Source of the DNA: Notamacropus eugenii
Lineage: Eukaryota > Chordata > Mammalia > Diprotodontia > Macropodidae
Reading direction: 5' to 3'
NCBI RefSeq assembly: GCF_028372415.1
Contig: NC_092875.1
Span: forward strand, 357,236,233 to 357,300,232
DNA: 64,000 nucleotides
A model generated the notes under the pieces. It was not told the origin of the DNA, searched no databases, and was given only the letters and a program-made list of their open reading frames with translations. A program made the translations under genes and the position numbers. The stretch's first letter is position 1, and each line of letters opens with the position of its first letter. Shown piece after piece: positions 23,641 to 36,153 of this stretch.

Positions 23641-26409
23641 CATAAAAAAATGAATATTTATAGACCAATTATTCTAAATTTTCATTGATAAATTAGTATA
23701 CCTAACAAGAGTCTATGAGATTTCCTTATTCATTTTTAAAAAATCAAATTGTTTATTTAGATAGCCCCTGCCCCTAAAAAATATTCCTCAAGGCCTACGC
23801 AAACCTTTGATTTGGGGAAATTGATTTGAAAATTCTGTTTCCCACACTGTGATGAACTATTTTAGATCATGTTTGGTGACAGGTTACAGAGAGATTATTT
23901 ATAATAAATTAATTTAGGTTAAGTTTCCCTTCTGTTTCCTGTAGCTTGGACTTTTAAGGCAATGGCAATAGTAGACGAATTCTAGTTTTAATCTTGGCAA
24001 GAGCTAGATTTTTCAAACCATTTCTTTGTTCTTTTAAAATGTAAATTATCAGTGTTATTCAACTTTTTAATCTTAAATACAATCTAGGGTCAAAACTTTT
24101 AATCTATTTTTTTTTTTTACTTTGTTGTAGCACTTCATTATGCTCTAATGAAAGTGACATTTAGGGGGAAAAAAGTTTTGAGACAAGATATATTCTGTGA
24201 GATGATGATATTGCAAACACTTTTTTGACATTGTGATGTGAAGGAAAAGATGATGGACTGTATGACCTTTAGAGCATCAGTGATTTTTAAAACCTAATTG
24301 GAAAAATCCTCAAAATAGCTTTGGAGGAGAGTTCTTATGGAGCATTTTATGGCTGGACTTTTAGTGTTAGGTATAGGAAATTGATGTGTCTCAGTGCAGG
24401 CAGGTCATATGAGAGGAGAAGCTGACAGATGTGATCTTCTTTAGGTGATGAAATAAGTTAACGATATTGAATTTTATTAGCTCTTCTAAAGTTTTAGGAT
24501 GCTACATGAAATCTATTCTCTAATTGCATGAATTGAATAAAATACAAGCACAGTAATCAGTAAGTAGTTTCAGAAATATTTTTCATTGTGCTAGAAATAA
24601 CTTTGGTTCAAAATTGGAGTCAGATTAAATCAGATGTTGGAAGCTAGGAAAGAAGGCAGACTATGGGGCAGAGAGCTCTCCTCTTTGACTTTGAATCTTG
24701 CTAAGCATCAGACCAAGCAAGTTACATACAGTAGTAGCTCAACAAATTAATAATAGATATGACATGAAAGAGTAATTTTGGGATTATTTGATAACCCACC
24801 AGTATTTTCTCATTTGCCAGAAAAAAAAAGCTTACATTCTGTGGTGACCTGCTCTTATCACACTAAGACATGGTTCTGTTTCCCAGTGCTATCAGCAGCA
24901 ACTCTCAAGGCCATGACATATTTTAGCAACATTATTTCCATTTATAATCCAAACTCTGTCTTACCTATAAGTAGGAAACTTCATTGTCCTTCCTTTGAGC
25001 TTCCATTTTTTCCTTGTTTTGAGCATTAATTTTTGTTCTTATTCTCAAAAATTCCAGAAAGTTATGGTTATTTACCTATTGAGAATAAATTGTATGTACA
25101 TTCCTCTTTATATTCCTGAAAAAATTATCTACCAATCTATTTTTTTGCAAATTGAATTATAATTTAAATGTTATAGTGAAGGAACACATTGTTTAAAAAA
25201 ATACTCTCATAGATCACTCTATACTGTATTTCTGTAAATCACCTACCGTTCTATAATAAATATAATATAATATGCTGTGTTGAATTTCATTTTAGTGTAT
25301 TTCATGATAGTATACCTTAAAGTATATTGTTGTATAATTCATAGTGTACTTTTGTAAAGTTTTCACTGTACCTGACATGACATTTGGCATCATGTAGTAA
25401 GGGAACTGCAAAGGTAATTTAAATGGGAAAATATTTCGCATTCCTTACCAGGCTGATGTGACTTGCTTAAATCACATGGAAGCCTAACTCACATGTGGTA
25501 GGAGGAACTTGCTGAACAGGTGGAACAGCAAGGGTGGAGCAGAGATGGGAAGAAGTTGGTCAGAATAGTTCGAGCTGGGAAAGACACAGATAAGGAGATA
25601 GCTAGGCTCATATTTTTTCCTTTGTTTGTGGAAAGGTCCAGGGGATGGGAGTGGGGGTTGGGGGCTTGGAAATGCCTTTGTTCCCTGCAGTGCCAATGTG
25701 TATTAACTTCTTGGCTGCTATGACTAATGTGGTTTTCCGGTTTGGGGATTTGACTTTCTGGTGTCTGAACAAATGTTTTTCTTCTGCCTTCTATATGGAG
25801 AGTCTGTTATACTTTGTGATTCTGAACTATGCCAGTCCATTCATAGTCACCAGCAGTGCCATAAATATTGTCTTAATAGTTTGGAATACATAGCCACATA
25901 CTTTACCAAAATTATGCTTTCAGGTAAAACATGATTTAATACCTATCCAGTCTTCCTAAAAATAAGGTGCTCAATTTGCTGTAATTGACTCACTTTTCAT
26001 TGCCTGCAACAAAGTTCAGGAGGGGAAAAAAAGGAAAAAAGAAGAAAAAAAGAAATTTACGTGATAACTTTATATTTAAAAGGAATAGCATGGGGTACAT
26101 TATAGGTTTGCAATTTCATATGAAATCATATTTTTATTGTACTATGTTGTAGAAAAGTAGAAATGCTTGTTTTACTTCATAAATTAAAAGTAAAATAAAT
26201 ATAAAAATAAATTTATTACAAGAATTACTGGGAATATGAAAACACAAGGGTCAGAAAACTACGAGTAACCTGGCAACTTTGGATTTACTCAAATTAATTC
26301 TAAATTTATGACATTAAAATTCAAGCTGCATATCTATTAATAGTATTAATATTTAGAGGCAAATACTTGGAGTATAGAGAGGTATAACAAGAGTATTTCT
26401 AGAAGAGTA
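23641..26409. other. Unique AT-rich DNA, no gene seen
   Basis: No recognisable gene or repeat beyond short homopolymers (poly-T near 24110). The open frames at 24778-25029 and 25645-25893 (plus) have no family resemblance. Confidence 0.5.
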
Positions 26410-26695
26410 TCTGTTCAATTCTGGTGTGGATAGAAGCAAACCTTGGAGTCAGGAAGACCCAGGTCCAAGATGCTTAAAGTTCATGTTGGGTTTTGGTAGC
26501 ATGGGTCAGTTGAAAGAATTCTGGATTTGGAGTGACAGATCAGAGATTCAAATTCTCTTTGGGTCACTTGCTCTTTAGGCAAGTTACTTACCCTCTCTGT
26601 GTTCTAGTTTCCATAATTTTGAACTGAAGGAGTTGAATTAAATTACTTCTATGGTGCTTCTCAGCTCTAAACCTATAATACTATGTTTCTGTGAA
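26410..26695 (+). mobile_element. Marsupial CORE-SINE (MAR/MIR type)
   Basis: Text on plus: agaattctggatttggagtg, aggcaagttacttaccctct, tgaaggagttgaattaaatt, cttctcagctctaaacctat. This is the standard order of the family, ending in ctataatactatgtttctg. The upstream 26410-26460 piece (ccttggagtcaggaagaccc) appears to be a second, truncated copy. Confidence 0.75.
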
Positions 26696-26698
26696 GTC

Positions 26699-27021
26699 TC
26701 ACAGAATTGTTTGTCCTTCATTCTCGAAGAGGACCATGATATCAAGATGATAAGTTGACTTGCAGATGACTTTGATTTGAATGAGGGAGGGCTGTGCAAG
26801 GTCACCAACCTCACTTTCTTCTCCTGAGCCATCTGAATCCAGTGGCCTGGCAGTCATCAGGATGCCTGGAGATATCCCAAGGTGCAATGTGAGATCCTGG
26901 CCCTGTCAGGCTAAAGTCCTACAGCATTCTCACTTGGGAGTGATATACACACATTCAATGATTGGCTTCTTCAAGTAATTGCTCAAGGGATGGCCCCTTA
27001 ATCAAAAAAATAAATAAATAA
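26699..27021 (+). mobile_element. Marsupial SINE module with A-rich end
   Basis: It shares tccttcattctcgaagagga, gagggagggctgtgcaaggt and catcaggatgcctggagata with the other module copies. It runs on through a longer right body (ttctcacttgggagtgatat) to an (AAAT)n tail at 27003-27021. Small plus and minus open frames across it are incidental. Confidence 0.7.
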
Positions 27022-27194
27022 AAGTGGGAGGGGAAGGATTCCTGAGTAAAAGAGAAACAATTACTCCTTAGTCATTACAATCACTCTGTACTAGATGAGT
27101 GGGGATTTGTTGTCCAGTCTATGAGATCCAGAGTGAATTGGATTTGAAGCTTGATCTTTGAGCAAGAAATGTAGCCAGTAAACCCAAAGGAAAA

Positions 27195-27290
27195 GAGGCA
27201 GCTTTTGGGGGTGGAACACAGAGGAGGAGGAGGGGGATGGGGAAGGGAAGGAGGAGGAGAAGAAGAGGAGGACGAGGAGAGCTGCTACTC
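27195..27290 (+). repeat. GGA/GAG purine-rich tract
   Basis: About 95 bases of interrupted GGA, GAG and GAAGA units between two SINE copies. 27022-27194 holds nothing else that I recognise. Confidence 0.8.
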
Positions 27291-27298
27291 ACTCACAG

Positions 27299-27500
27299 GT
27301 TGTGTTTGTCCTTCATTCTCAAAGAGGACCATGACATCAAGATGATGTCATGACTTGCAGCAGAGTTTGATTTGAGTGAGAGGGTGCTGTGCCAGGACAG
27401 CTGGAAATGACCCAGAATGCAATGTGAGACTCTAGCCCTTTCAGGCTAAGGTCCTATACCATCCTCACTTTGAGTGAGATACACCCATTCAATGAATAGA
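27299..27500 (+). mobile_element. Marsupial SINE module, second copy in tandem
   Basis: The same opening as 26699 (ttgtccttcattctcaaaga, ggaccatgacatcaagatga), with an internal deletion. It then has the right body (aatgcaatgtgagactctag, tcctcactttgagtgagata). It lies about 280 bases from the previous copy in the same orientation. Confidence 0.65.
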
Positions 27501-27741
27501 CTCACTCCTAATACTTACTGACAAATTACGTAGCCCTCCAGTTCCCCAGGCTAGTCTCTAAGAACATTCAGTAAGCTTAGATTTTCATTGGTAGAATTTT
27601 CTTGCTGAGAGTTTCCTATTCCAAAAACTTTATAAATTGGGTGAGCTTCTTCAGAAAAAGGTATCTGACTTTTCCTTCTGTCATCAGTTTTCATGCTCTG
27701 AATTGCTGCCTCCTTCTCAGTGCACCAGACTCCTGAGCGTC

Positions 27742-28878
27742 ATGTCCAGGTGGGAGTCATATTGCAAAAATGAGGGAAAGGAAGAGGATCAGGAGGAGGA
27801 GAAGGAGGGGTCAGAGGTGGAAGGAAACTATAAATATTCTGAGCAGGACAGTTTGATTTTCTTAGCTGACACCTCTAAGGCTATATTTGAACCCCAGGAT
27901 GAAGATGGAGGAACTTCTTTTGACCTAATCATCCAGTGCATCCAGATTGTGTGCAGCAGCAAGATCCTAGGCAGTGACCAAGACGTCTTGGCTGTGGTCT
28001 TCTATGGCCCTAGCAAAGACAAGAACTTGGTGAATTTCAGAAATGTTTACTTTTCCATTGAGCTGGATACCTCAGGTGCAAAACAAATACGTGAGCTCAA
28101 CTAGTTTAAGGGAGAAAAAAAGTGAAACATTTCAGGAAACTGATGGGCCATGGCTCAGACTATTCCTTGAATGAGACCCTCTGGGTCTGTACTATCCTCT
28201 TTGGTGGGGTCCAGCTCCAGACAAGTCACAAGCAGATCATTCTGTTCACTAATGACAACAATCCCCATGGCAAAGACAGTGCCAAGGCCAGTCAGGTCAA
28301 GACCAAAGCCAGTGACCTCCATTACACAGGTGTCTTCCTCAACCTTATGAACCTGAAGAAGCATGGGGGAGGGAGCGTTGACATTTCATTATTCTACAGG
28401 GACATTATCACTTCAGCCAATGATGAGGAACTTGGGATTCACTTTGAGCAGTCAAGCAGGCTGGAGGACCTCCTGAGGAAGGTTTGGGCCAAGGACACCT
28501 AGAAGCCTGGTGAAGGAGTGCCATGAGCTTGTCTATTCCCCTTCCCCCCCCCACCCTCTACCCCACTACAAGCCCTGAGAGGATGGCATCAAAAAGGAAA
28601 CCAGACAGCTGTGGTCCTAGAGAGAAATAGCCCAAGCTCAAACTGTCTGAGGAGGAGCTCAAGTCCCAAGTTTGGTTTGGCACCCTCAGCAAGCTCACAG
28701 TGCCCATCTTCAAAAAGGCCTGCCATATGTACCAACTCAAGGCCAGAAGTACCAAGAAGCAGGAACTCTTAGACCTGCTGACAAAGCATTTCCAGTAGGC
28801 CTGATGGGCCCCAGTACCCTTGTCCTTGCCCTGCTTCTTCTTGCTATTTACAAATAAAGAGAACTGCCTTTCTTTGGA
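27742..28878 (+). pseudogene. XRCC6: Processed pseudogene of XRCC6 (Ku70), middle deleted
   Basis: Ku70 is the 70-kDa subunit of the Ku heterodimer that binds DNA ends in non-homologous end joining. The ATG at 27742 opens [12 protein letters not shown], then [20 protein letters not shown] and [12 protein letters not shown], the N-terminal von Willebrand A-like domain. Sequence resumes in another frame at 28122 ([32 protein letters not shown]) and ends at 28502 ([10 protein letters not shown]). It then passes directly to C-terminal text: ELVYS near 28528, SEEELKSQ near 28650, and the SAP domain ([30 protein letters not shown]) up to TAG at 28796. About 280 codons of the beta-barrel and linker region are missing. 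No introns are seen, and an AATAAA lies at 28853. Stops (28102 TAG for a Gln) and shifts close the frame. A clear poly-A tail is not visible. Confidence 0.88.
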
Positions 28879-28880
28879 AC

Positions 28881-29345
28881 CAGAGTGTCAAAACTCTTCT
28901 CTCCTACTCTTACTAAGTCATTAGAAAGCATTTCCCTTTTCTCCTCACGCAGAGATTTCCATTGCTGCCACTTCAGGGTTCTGGATCCAAGTGCTTTTCA
29001 GTTGAACCTGGCCTTCAGAAAGAAATGAATGCAGGGGAATGAACATAGTGGCCCCTTTGCTTCTCTCCCAAGGACTGTGCCATCTCATCATGAGTCTGGA
29101 GGTTCCTCCCTGGGAGTATAGGCCCACTCTTTGATCTTTCTAGTCTTTGTTGGTGATTCCTTTCCTGACCCTTTGTCTTTTGTACCATGGACTCAGTAGA
29201 CCCTCACTGTAAAGCCCATCTGTGAAACACTTGAATGTTACCAGAGAGACCACATGCAAGTCCAGAAGCAGCTTCTCCAAGAAAGCTGTAATGATATGGA
29301 AATGGGGATACTGAACTTCTGAAAAAATGTTCACATTTGCATTTC
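28881..29345. other. No gene or repeat recognised
   Basis: This lies between the XRCC6 retrocopy and the next HAL1. It may include decayed 3' flank of the retrocopy. The small minus-strand frames here have no similarity that I recognise. Confidence 0.4.
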
Positions 29346-29937
29346 AATAATTGTCTTGGTGAAAGATGGCAGAGTAACAGCACACACTTTCTAAAGTACT
29401 GCCCCCAAACCCATCAAAATACCTGTAATAAATGACTCTAAACAAATTCTGGAGCTGCAGAACCCACGGAATGATGGAGTGAAGCAAATATCCAGTCCAA
29501 CACAACCTGGAAGGTCACCAGGAAGTGTCTATCGGCCACAGCGGGCAGGACACAGTCCAGTTTGGGCCACGTATGCACAGAAAGAACCTGAGCAGGCCTT
29601 GGGGAGAATGAATCTCTCACACCTGTGGCAGTTTCCATACTTTTGAACCCTAAAATGCTGAGTCCAAATTGAAAGGTCAGTAGAAAAAGCCTGTGGGACC
29701 AGTGCAGAAGAATGGAGTGGCCTAGCCCCAGCCTCAGGGTAGCAGAGGGTGAAGGAGGCAGAGAAACTGGCAGCAGCCACAGCAGCAGCAGAGGCAGAGA
29801 CAGCAAATGTTTCTGGAGCTCTAGGCCCACAGATTGTGAGGGAATCAAGTGACTGACAGTATACCCCCCACTCCCACTGGAAGCTGAGAACTACCTAGAC
29901 AAAGAGCTCAAAAGTCAAATAAATGACAGGAGAAATG

Positions 29938-31002
29938 AGAAAAAAACAGAAAAAGAATCAGAATACAGAATTTTAATTTGGTGACAAGGAAGACAGAAAC
30001 AGGCAAGCCAAAGATAACACAGTCAAAGCTCCTCCATTCAAAGCACAAATATGAATGGGTCTCAGGCCATGGAAGAGCTCAAAAAAGATTTTGAAAATCG
30101 AATAAGAGAAGTAGAGCAAAAATTGGGAAGTGCAATGAGAGTGATTCAAGAAAATTATGAAAAATTAATCAACTGCTTACTAAAGGAGACACAAAAAATG
30201 CTGAAGAAAATAACACCTTTAAAAATAGACTAACCCAAATGACAAAAGAGATCCAAAAAGGCAGTGAAAAGAAGAATTGAAAAGCAGAATTGGCCAGATG
30301 GAAAAGGAGATCCAAAAGCTCACTGAAGAAAATAATTCCTTAAAGACTAGAATGGAGCAGATGGAAGCTGATGACTTCATGAAAAATCAAGAAATCATAA
30401 AACAAAACCAAAGGAATAAAAAAATAGCAGACAATGTGAACTATCTCATTGGAAAAACAACTGACCTGGAAAATAGATCCAAGAGAGACAATTAAAAAAT
30501 TATGAAACTACGTGAAAGTCATGATCAAAAAAAGAGCCTAGACATTATCTTTCAAGAAATTATCAGGAAAACTGCTCTGATATTCTAGAACCAGAGGATA
30601 AAATAAATATTGGAAAAAATACACTGATCGCCTCCTGAAAGAGATCCCAAATGGAAAACTCCTAGGAATATTGTATCCAAATTCCAGAGTTACCAGGTCA
30701 AGGAGAAGATATTGTAAACAGCTAGAAAGAAACAATTTGAGTATTGTGGAAATACAATCAGAATAACACAAGATCTAGCAACTTCTACATTAAGGGATCG
30801 AAGGGCTTGGAATATGATATTCCAGAAGTCAAAAGAGCTAGGATTAAAACCAAGAATCACCTACCCAGAAAAAGTGAATATAATGCTTTGGAGGAATAAT
30901 TGGTCATTCCATGGAAGAGAGGATTTTCAAGCATTCTTGATGAAAAGACCAGAGCTGAACAGAAAATGTGATTTTCAAACACAAGAATCAAGAGAAGCAT
31001 GA
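29938..31002 (+). pseudogene. Decayed HAL1 ORF1
   Basis: Recognisable segments are MEELKKDFENRIREVEQKLG near 30070, a coiled coil with MEKEIQKLTEENNSLKTRME near 30298-30356, the RRM entry near 30440-30490, and the C-terminal region with KSKELGLKPRITYP near 30823-30864. It ends in the ESREA stop at 30999-31002. At least one shift near 30200-30280 and several stops close it. Confidence 0.85.
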
Positions 31003-31978
31003 AAAGGTAAACAGGAAAGAGAAATCATAAGGTAGTTACAAAAGTTAACTGTTTACATTCTTACATGGAAAGAAAATATTGACAACTCTTGAGAATTCTC
31101 AGTATTGAGGTAGTTGGAGGGATTATATCCATATAGACAGAGGACACAAGGTGAGATGAATATGAAGGGATGATATCTAAAAAATTAAAATTAAGAGGTG
31201 AGAGAGGAATATGTTGAGAGGAGAAAGGGAAAAATAGAATGGGGCAAATTATCTCTCCCATAAAAGAGGCAAGAAAAACTTTTTCAGTGGAAGTGAAGAG
31301 AGGGGAGGTGAAAGGGGAAAAGTGAACCTTACTTTCATCACATTTGGCTTAAGGAGGGAATAACATGCAATTTACCATGAAACTCTGTCATACACTACAG
31401 GAAAGTAGGGAAGAAGTGGAGAAGTGAGTGGGGTGATAGAAGGGAGGGCAAATGGGAGGAGAGGATAATTGGAAGTAAACGCTTTTGAAGAGGGATAGGG
31501 TCAAAAGAGAGAATAGAACAAATGGGAGCAGGATAGGATGGAGGGAAATATAGCCTTCCACAAGATGACTTTTGTGGAAATCTTTTGCATAACTACATTT
31601 GTATAATCTATATCAAATCATGTACCTTTTCAGTAGGGATGAGTGGGGAGGGAGGAAGGGAGAAAAGTTGGAACTCAAAATTTTAAAAATGAATTTTAAA
31701 AATTGTTTTTACATGCAACTGGGAAATACGACATAACAGGCAATGGGGTATAGAAATTTATCTTGTCCTCCAGGAAAATAGAGGGGATGGGGATAAGAGA
31801 AGGGAGGGGTGTGATAGAAAGGAGGGCAGATTGGGGGAAGGAGTAATCAGAGTGCATGCTGTCTTGAGGTGGACAGAGTGGAGAGTTGGGGAGGAAATTT
31901 GGAACTCAAAATCTTTTTTTTTTTTTTAATTTTTTTATTTTTTTAATGTTTAACAATCACTGCCATACAATTGCGATT

Positions 31979-32024
31979 TTATCCCTCCCCACCCACCCCC
32001 CACTACCTCCCTCCCTCCCCACGA
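31979..32024 (-). promoter_or_regulatory. G-rich tract in L1 3'UTR (possible G-quadruplex)
   Basis: On the L1 sense strand there are at least six runs of three or more G within about 45 bases (plus strand: cccaccccccac, ctccctccctcccc). A G-rich polypurine tract near the 3' end is a known feature of mammalian L1s. Whether it folds is inferred. Confidence 0.6.
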
Positions 32025-32301
32025 CTGCATACAATTCTGTATAGATTCTACATATACTTTCCTATTGAGTATATTTTCACTATAGTCATGCTATGTAGTC
32101 AGACTAAGATAAATGAAAGAATCCGTGTAACAAATCAGAACATGATACACAAACAGATACACATACACAAACATGATCTGCTACATTATGTGAGTGACTT
32201 CCATATTTCTCTCTCTGAGTGTGGAAGGCATTTTGCCTTGAGGTCCACCATTGGGATTTTTTTTTTTTCAGAAGTTCTTGTGTTATTACAAAAATCTAAG
32301 T

Positions 32302-35300
32302 CTACCAGAAAAAACTCTCACACACTGTGGTCGTTGCTGTGCATAAAGTTCTCCTGGTTCTGCTCCTTTCACTCAGCATCAGGTCATATAAGTCCTTCCA
32401 GGCCTCTCTGAAGTCTTCTTGTTCATCATTTCTTATGGCACAATAGTACTCCATTACATTCATATACCATAATTTATTCAGCCATTCCCCAATTGATGGA
32501 CATCCCCTTGACTTCCAGTTTTTGGCAACTACATAGAGTGCTGCTATAAATATTTTTGTACATGTGGGACCCTTTCCCATTTTTATGATCTCTTGGGGAT
32601 ATAGTCCTAGTAGCGATATTGCTGGGTCAAAGGGTATGCATATTTTTGTAGCCCTTTCGGCATAGTTCCAAATTGCTCTCCAGAATGGTTGGATGCGCTC
32701 ACAGCTCCACCAACAATGAATTAGTGTTCCAACTCTCCCACATCCTCTCCAGCATTTATCATTTTCTTGTTCTGTCATGTTTGCCAATCTTATAGGTGTG
32801 ATGTGGTACCTCAGAGTTGTTTTGATTTGCATCTCTCTAACCAATAGTGATTTAGAGCATTTTTTCATATGATTATAGATAGCTTTAATTTCTTCCTCTG
32901 AAAATTGCCTGTTCATATCCTTTGACCATTTATCAATTGGGGAATGACTTGTATGATTATACATTTGGGTCAGTTCTCTATATATTCTAGAAATGAGGCC
33001 TTTATCCCCGAGCTTAGCTGTAAAAATTTTTTCCCAATTTACTACATCCCTCCGGATTTTGGTTGCATTGGGTTTGGTTGTGCAAAAACTTCTCAGTTTA
33101 ATGTACTCAAAGTTATCCATTTTGCATTTCATAATGCATTCTATCTCTCCTTTAGTAAAGAATTCTTCCCTTCTCCATAGATCTGATAAATACACTATTC
33201 CTTGCTTCTCCAGTTAATTCATGGTATCAATCTTTATACCTAAATCATGTACCCATTTGGACTTTATTCTTGTGTACGGTGTCAGGTATGGGTCTATGCC
33301 TAATTTCCACCACACTGTTATCCAGTTTTCCCAGCAATTTTTGTCAAACAATGAGTTCTTATCCCAGAAGCTGGGGTCCTTGGGTTTATCAAACAGAAGG
33401 TTGCTATATTCCTTGCCTACTGCATCTTGAGTGCCAAGTCTATTCCACTTGTCTACCTCTCTGTTTCTTAGCCAATACCAAGTGGTTTTGATAATTGCTG
33501 CTTTATAGTACAGTTTAAGGTCTGGTAGCGCTAGGCCACCTTCCCAAGCATTTCTTTTCATTAGTCCCTTTGATATTCTGGACCTTTTGTTTTTCCAAAT
33601 GAATTTTGATATTATTTTATCCAGCTCTAGAAAGTAATTGTCTGATAGTTTAATTGGTATGGCACTAAATAAGTATATTAATTTGGGTAGAATTGTCATT
33701 TTTATTATATTAGCACGGCCTACCCATGAGCAACTAATGTTTTTCCACTTACTTAAATCTGACTTTATTTGTGCAAAAAGTATCTTGTAATTGTGTTCAT
33801 ATAGTCCCTGGGTTTGTTTTGGCAGGTAGACTCCTAAGTATTTTATACTGTCTACCCTAACTTTAAATGGGATTTCTCTTTCTATCTCTTGCTGTTGAAC
33901 TTTGTTGCTAATATATAGGAATGCAGAGGATTTGTGTGGGTTTATTTTGTACCCTGCAACTTTGCCAAAGTTGTTTATTAATTCAAGTAATTTTTTACTT
34001 GAATCTCTGGGATTCTCTAGGTAAATCATCATATCATCTGCAAAGAGTGATAACTTAGTTTCTTCTTTGGCTATTCTAATTCCTTGAATATCTTTATCTT
34101 GTCTAATTGCTACAGCTAACATTTCTAGTACCATATTGAATAATAGTGGTGATAATGGACAACCTTGTTTCACCCCTGATCTTACTGGGAATGCATCTAG
34201 CTTATCCCCATTGCATATAATGCTTGCTGAAGGTTTTAGATAGATACTGCTTATTATTTTATGGAAAGTTCCCTTTATTCCTACGTTCTCCAATGTTTTT
34301 AGTAGGAATGGATGTTGTATTTTGTCAAAAGCTTTTTCTGCATCTATTGAGATAATCATGTGGTTTTTGTTAGCTTTGTTGTTGATGTGATCGATAATGC
34401 TAATAGTTTTCCTAATATTGAACCAGCCCTGTAGTCCTGGTATGAATCCTACCTGATCATAATGTATTAATCTCGTGATAAGATGCTGTATTCGTTTTGC
34501 TAAAATCTTATTTAAAATTTTTGCATCTATATTCATTAGGGAAATTGGTCTATAATTTTCTTTCTCTGTTTTGTCTCTTCCTGGTTTGGGTATCAAAACC
34601 ATATTTGTATCATAGAAAGAATTTGGGAGGACTCCTTCTTCCCCAATTTTCAAGAATAGTGTATGTAGTATTGGAATTAACTGTTCTTTAAATGTTTGAT
34701 AGAATTCACTTGTGAATCCATCTGGCCCTGGAGATTTTTTCCTAGGGAGTTCATTGATGGCTTGTTCAATTTCTTTTTCTGAGATGGGGTTGTTTAAGTA
34801 TTCAACTTCCTCTTCTGTTAATCTGGGCAATTTGTATTTTTTAAAATATTCATCCATCTCGTTTAGATTGTCGAATTTGTGGGCATAAAGTTGGGCAAAG
34901 TAGTTTCTAATTATTGTTTTAATTTCCTCCTCATTGGAGGTGAGTTCACCCCTTTCATTTTTAATGTTAGTAATTTGGTTTTCTTCTTTCTTTTTTTTGA
35001 TCAGATTAACCAAAGGTTTATCAATTTTATTAGTTTTTTCATAAAACCAACTATTGGTTTTATTTATTAATTCAATAGTTTTCTTTATTTCAATTTTATT
35101 AATCTCTCCTTTGGTTTTCAGTATTTCTAATTTGGTATTTACTTGGGGATTTTCAATTTGTTCTTTTTCTAGCTTTTTCAACTGCAAGCCTAAGTCATTG
35201 ATCTCCTCTTTCTCTATTTTATTTATGTAAGCATTCAGAGATATAAAACTTCCCCTAATAAATGCTTTTGCAGTGTCCCATAAGTTTTGGTACGTTGTCT

Positions 35301-36153
35301 CACTATTGTCATTCTCTTGAATGAAGTTGTTGATTGTTTCTATGATTTCTTCTTTAACCCAATCCTTCTTTAGAATTAGATTATTTAGTTTCCAATTGAT
35401 TTTTGGTTTCTCTTTCCATGGCCTTTTATTACATGTAATTTTTAATGCCTTATGATCTGAAAAGGATGCATTGATTATCTCTACCTTTCTGCACTGGATT
35501 GTGAGATTTTTATGTCCTAGTACATGGTCAATTTTTGTAAATGTTCCATGTACCGCTGAGAAAAAGGTATATTCCTTTCTATTCTCATTTAATTTTCTCC
35601 AAAGATCTATCATATCTACCTTATCCAGAGTTTTATTTACCTCCTTAAGCTCTTTCTTGTTTATTTTAAGGTTGGATTTATCTAGTTCAGAGAGGGGGAG
35701 GTTGAGGTCCCCCACTAGTATAGTTTTGCTATCAATTTCTTCCTTCAACTCCCCCAACCTCTCCTCTAAGAATCTGGATGCTATACCACTTGGAGCATAC
35801 ATGTTTAGTAATGATATTGCTTCATTGTCTATGGTGCCTTTTAGCAGGATATAGTTTCCATCCTTATCCCTTCTGATTAGATCTATTTCTGCTTTTGCTT
35901 TGTCTGAGATTAGGATTGCTACTCCTGCCTTTCTTACATGAGCTGAAGCACAATATATTCTGCTCCATCCTTTGACCTTTATCCTATGTGTATCCCCCCA
36001 TTTCAAATGTGTTTCTTGTAAGCAGCATATTGTTGGATTATGGCTTTTAATCCATTCTGCTATCCGTCTCCGTTTTATGGGAGAGTTCATCCCATTCACA
36101 TTCACAGTTATGATTACAATCTGTGTATTTCCCTCCACCCTCTTTCCCACCAT
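32302..36153 (-). pseudogene. L1 ORF2: endonuclease, reverse transcriptase, Cys-rich C-terminus; one internal stop
   Basis: ORF2p nicks target DNA and copies L1 RNA onto it. I start it at the ATG at 36153 ([13 protein letters not shown]). The open frame extends upstream to 36192, but that first codon is TTG. It would be 1283 residues, close to the usual 1275. The AP-like endonuclease covers about residues 10-230: [44 protein letters not shown]. The reverse transcriptase has the catalytic FADDMMIYL, with F at about residue 704. [10 protein letters not shown] lies before it. The C-terminal knuckle CWRGCGRVGTLIHCWWSC fits CX3CX7HX4C. A single TAA at 33214-33216 follows IKIDTMN. The frame resumes at once and runs to the normal end (CESFFW), so the knuckle and the end of the protein lie beyond the stop. 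Confidence 0.96.
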
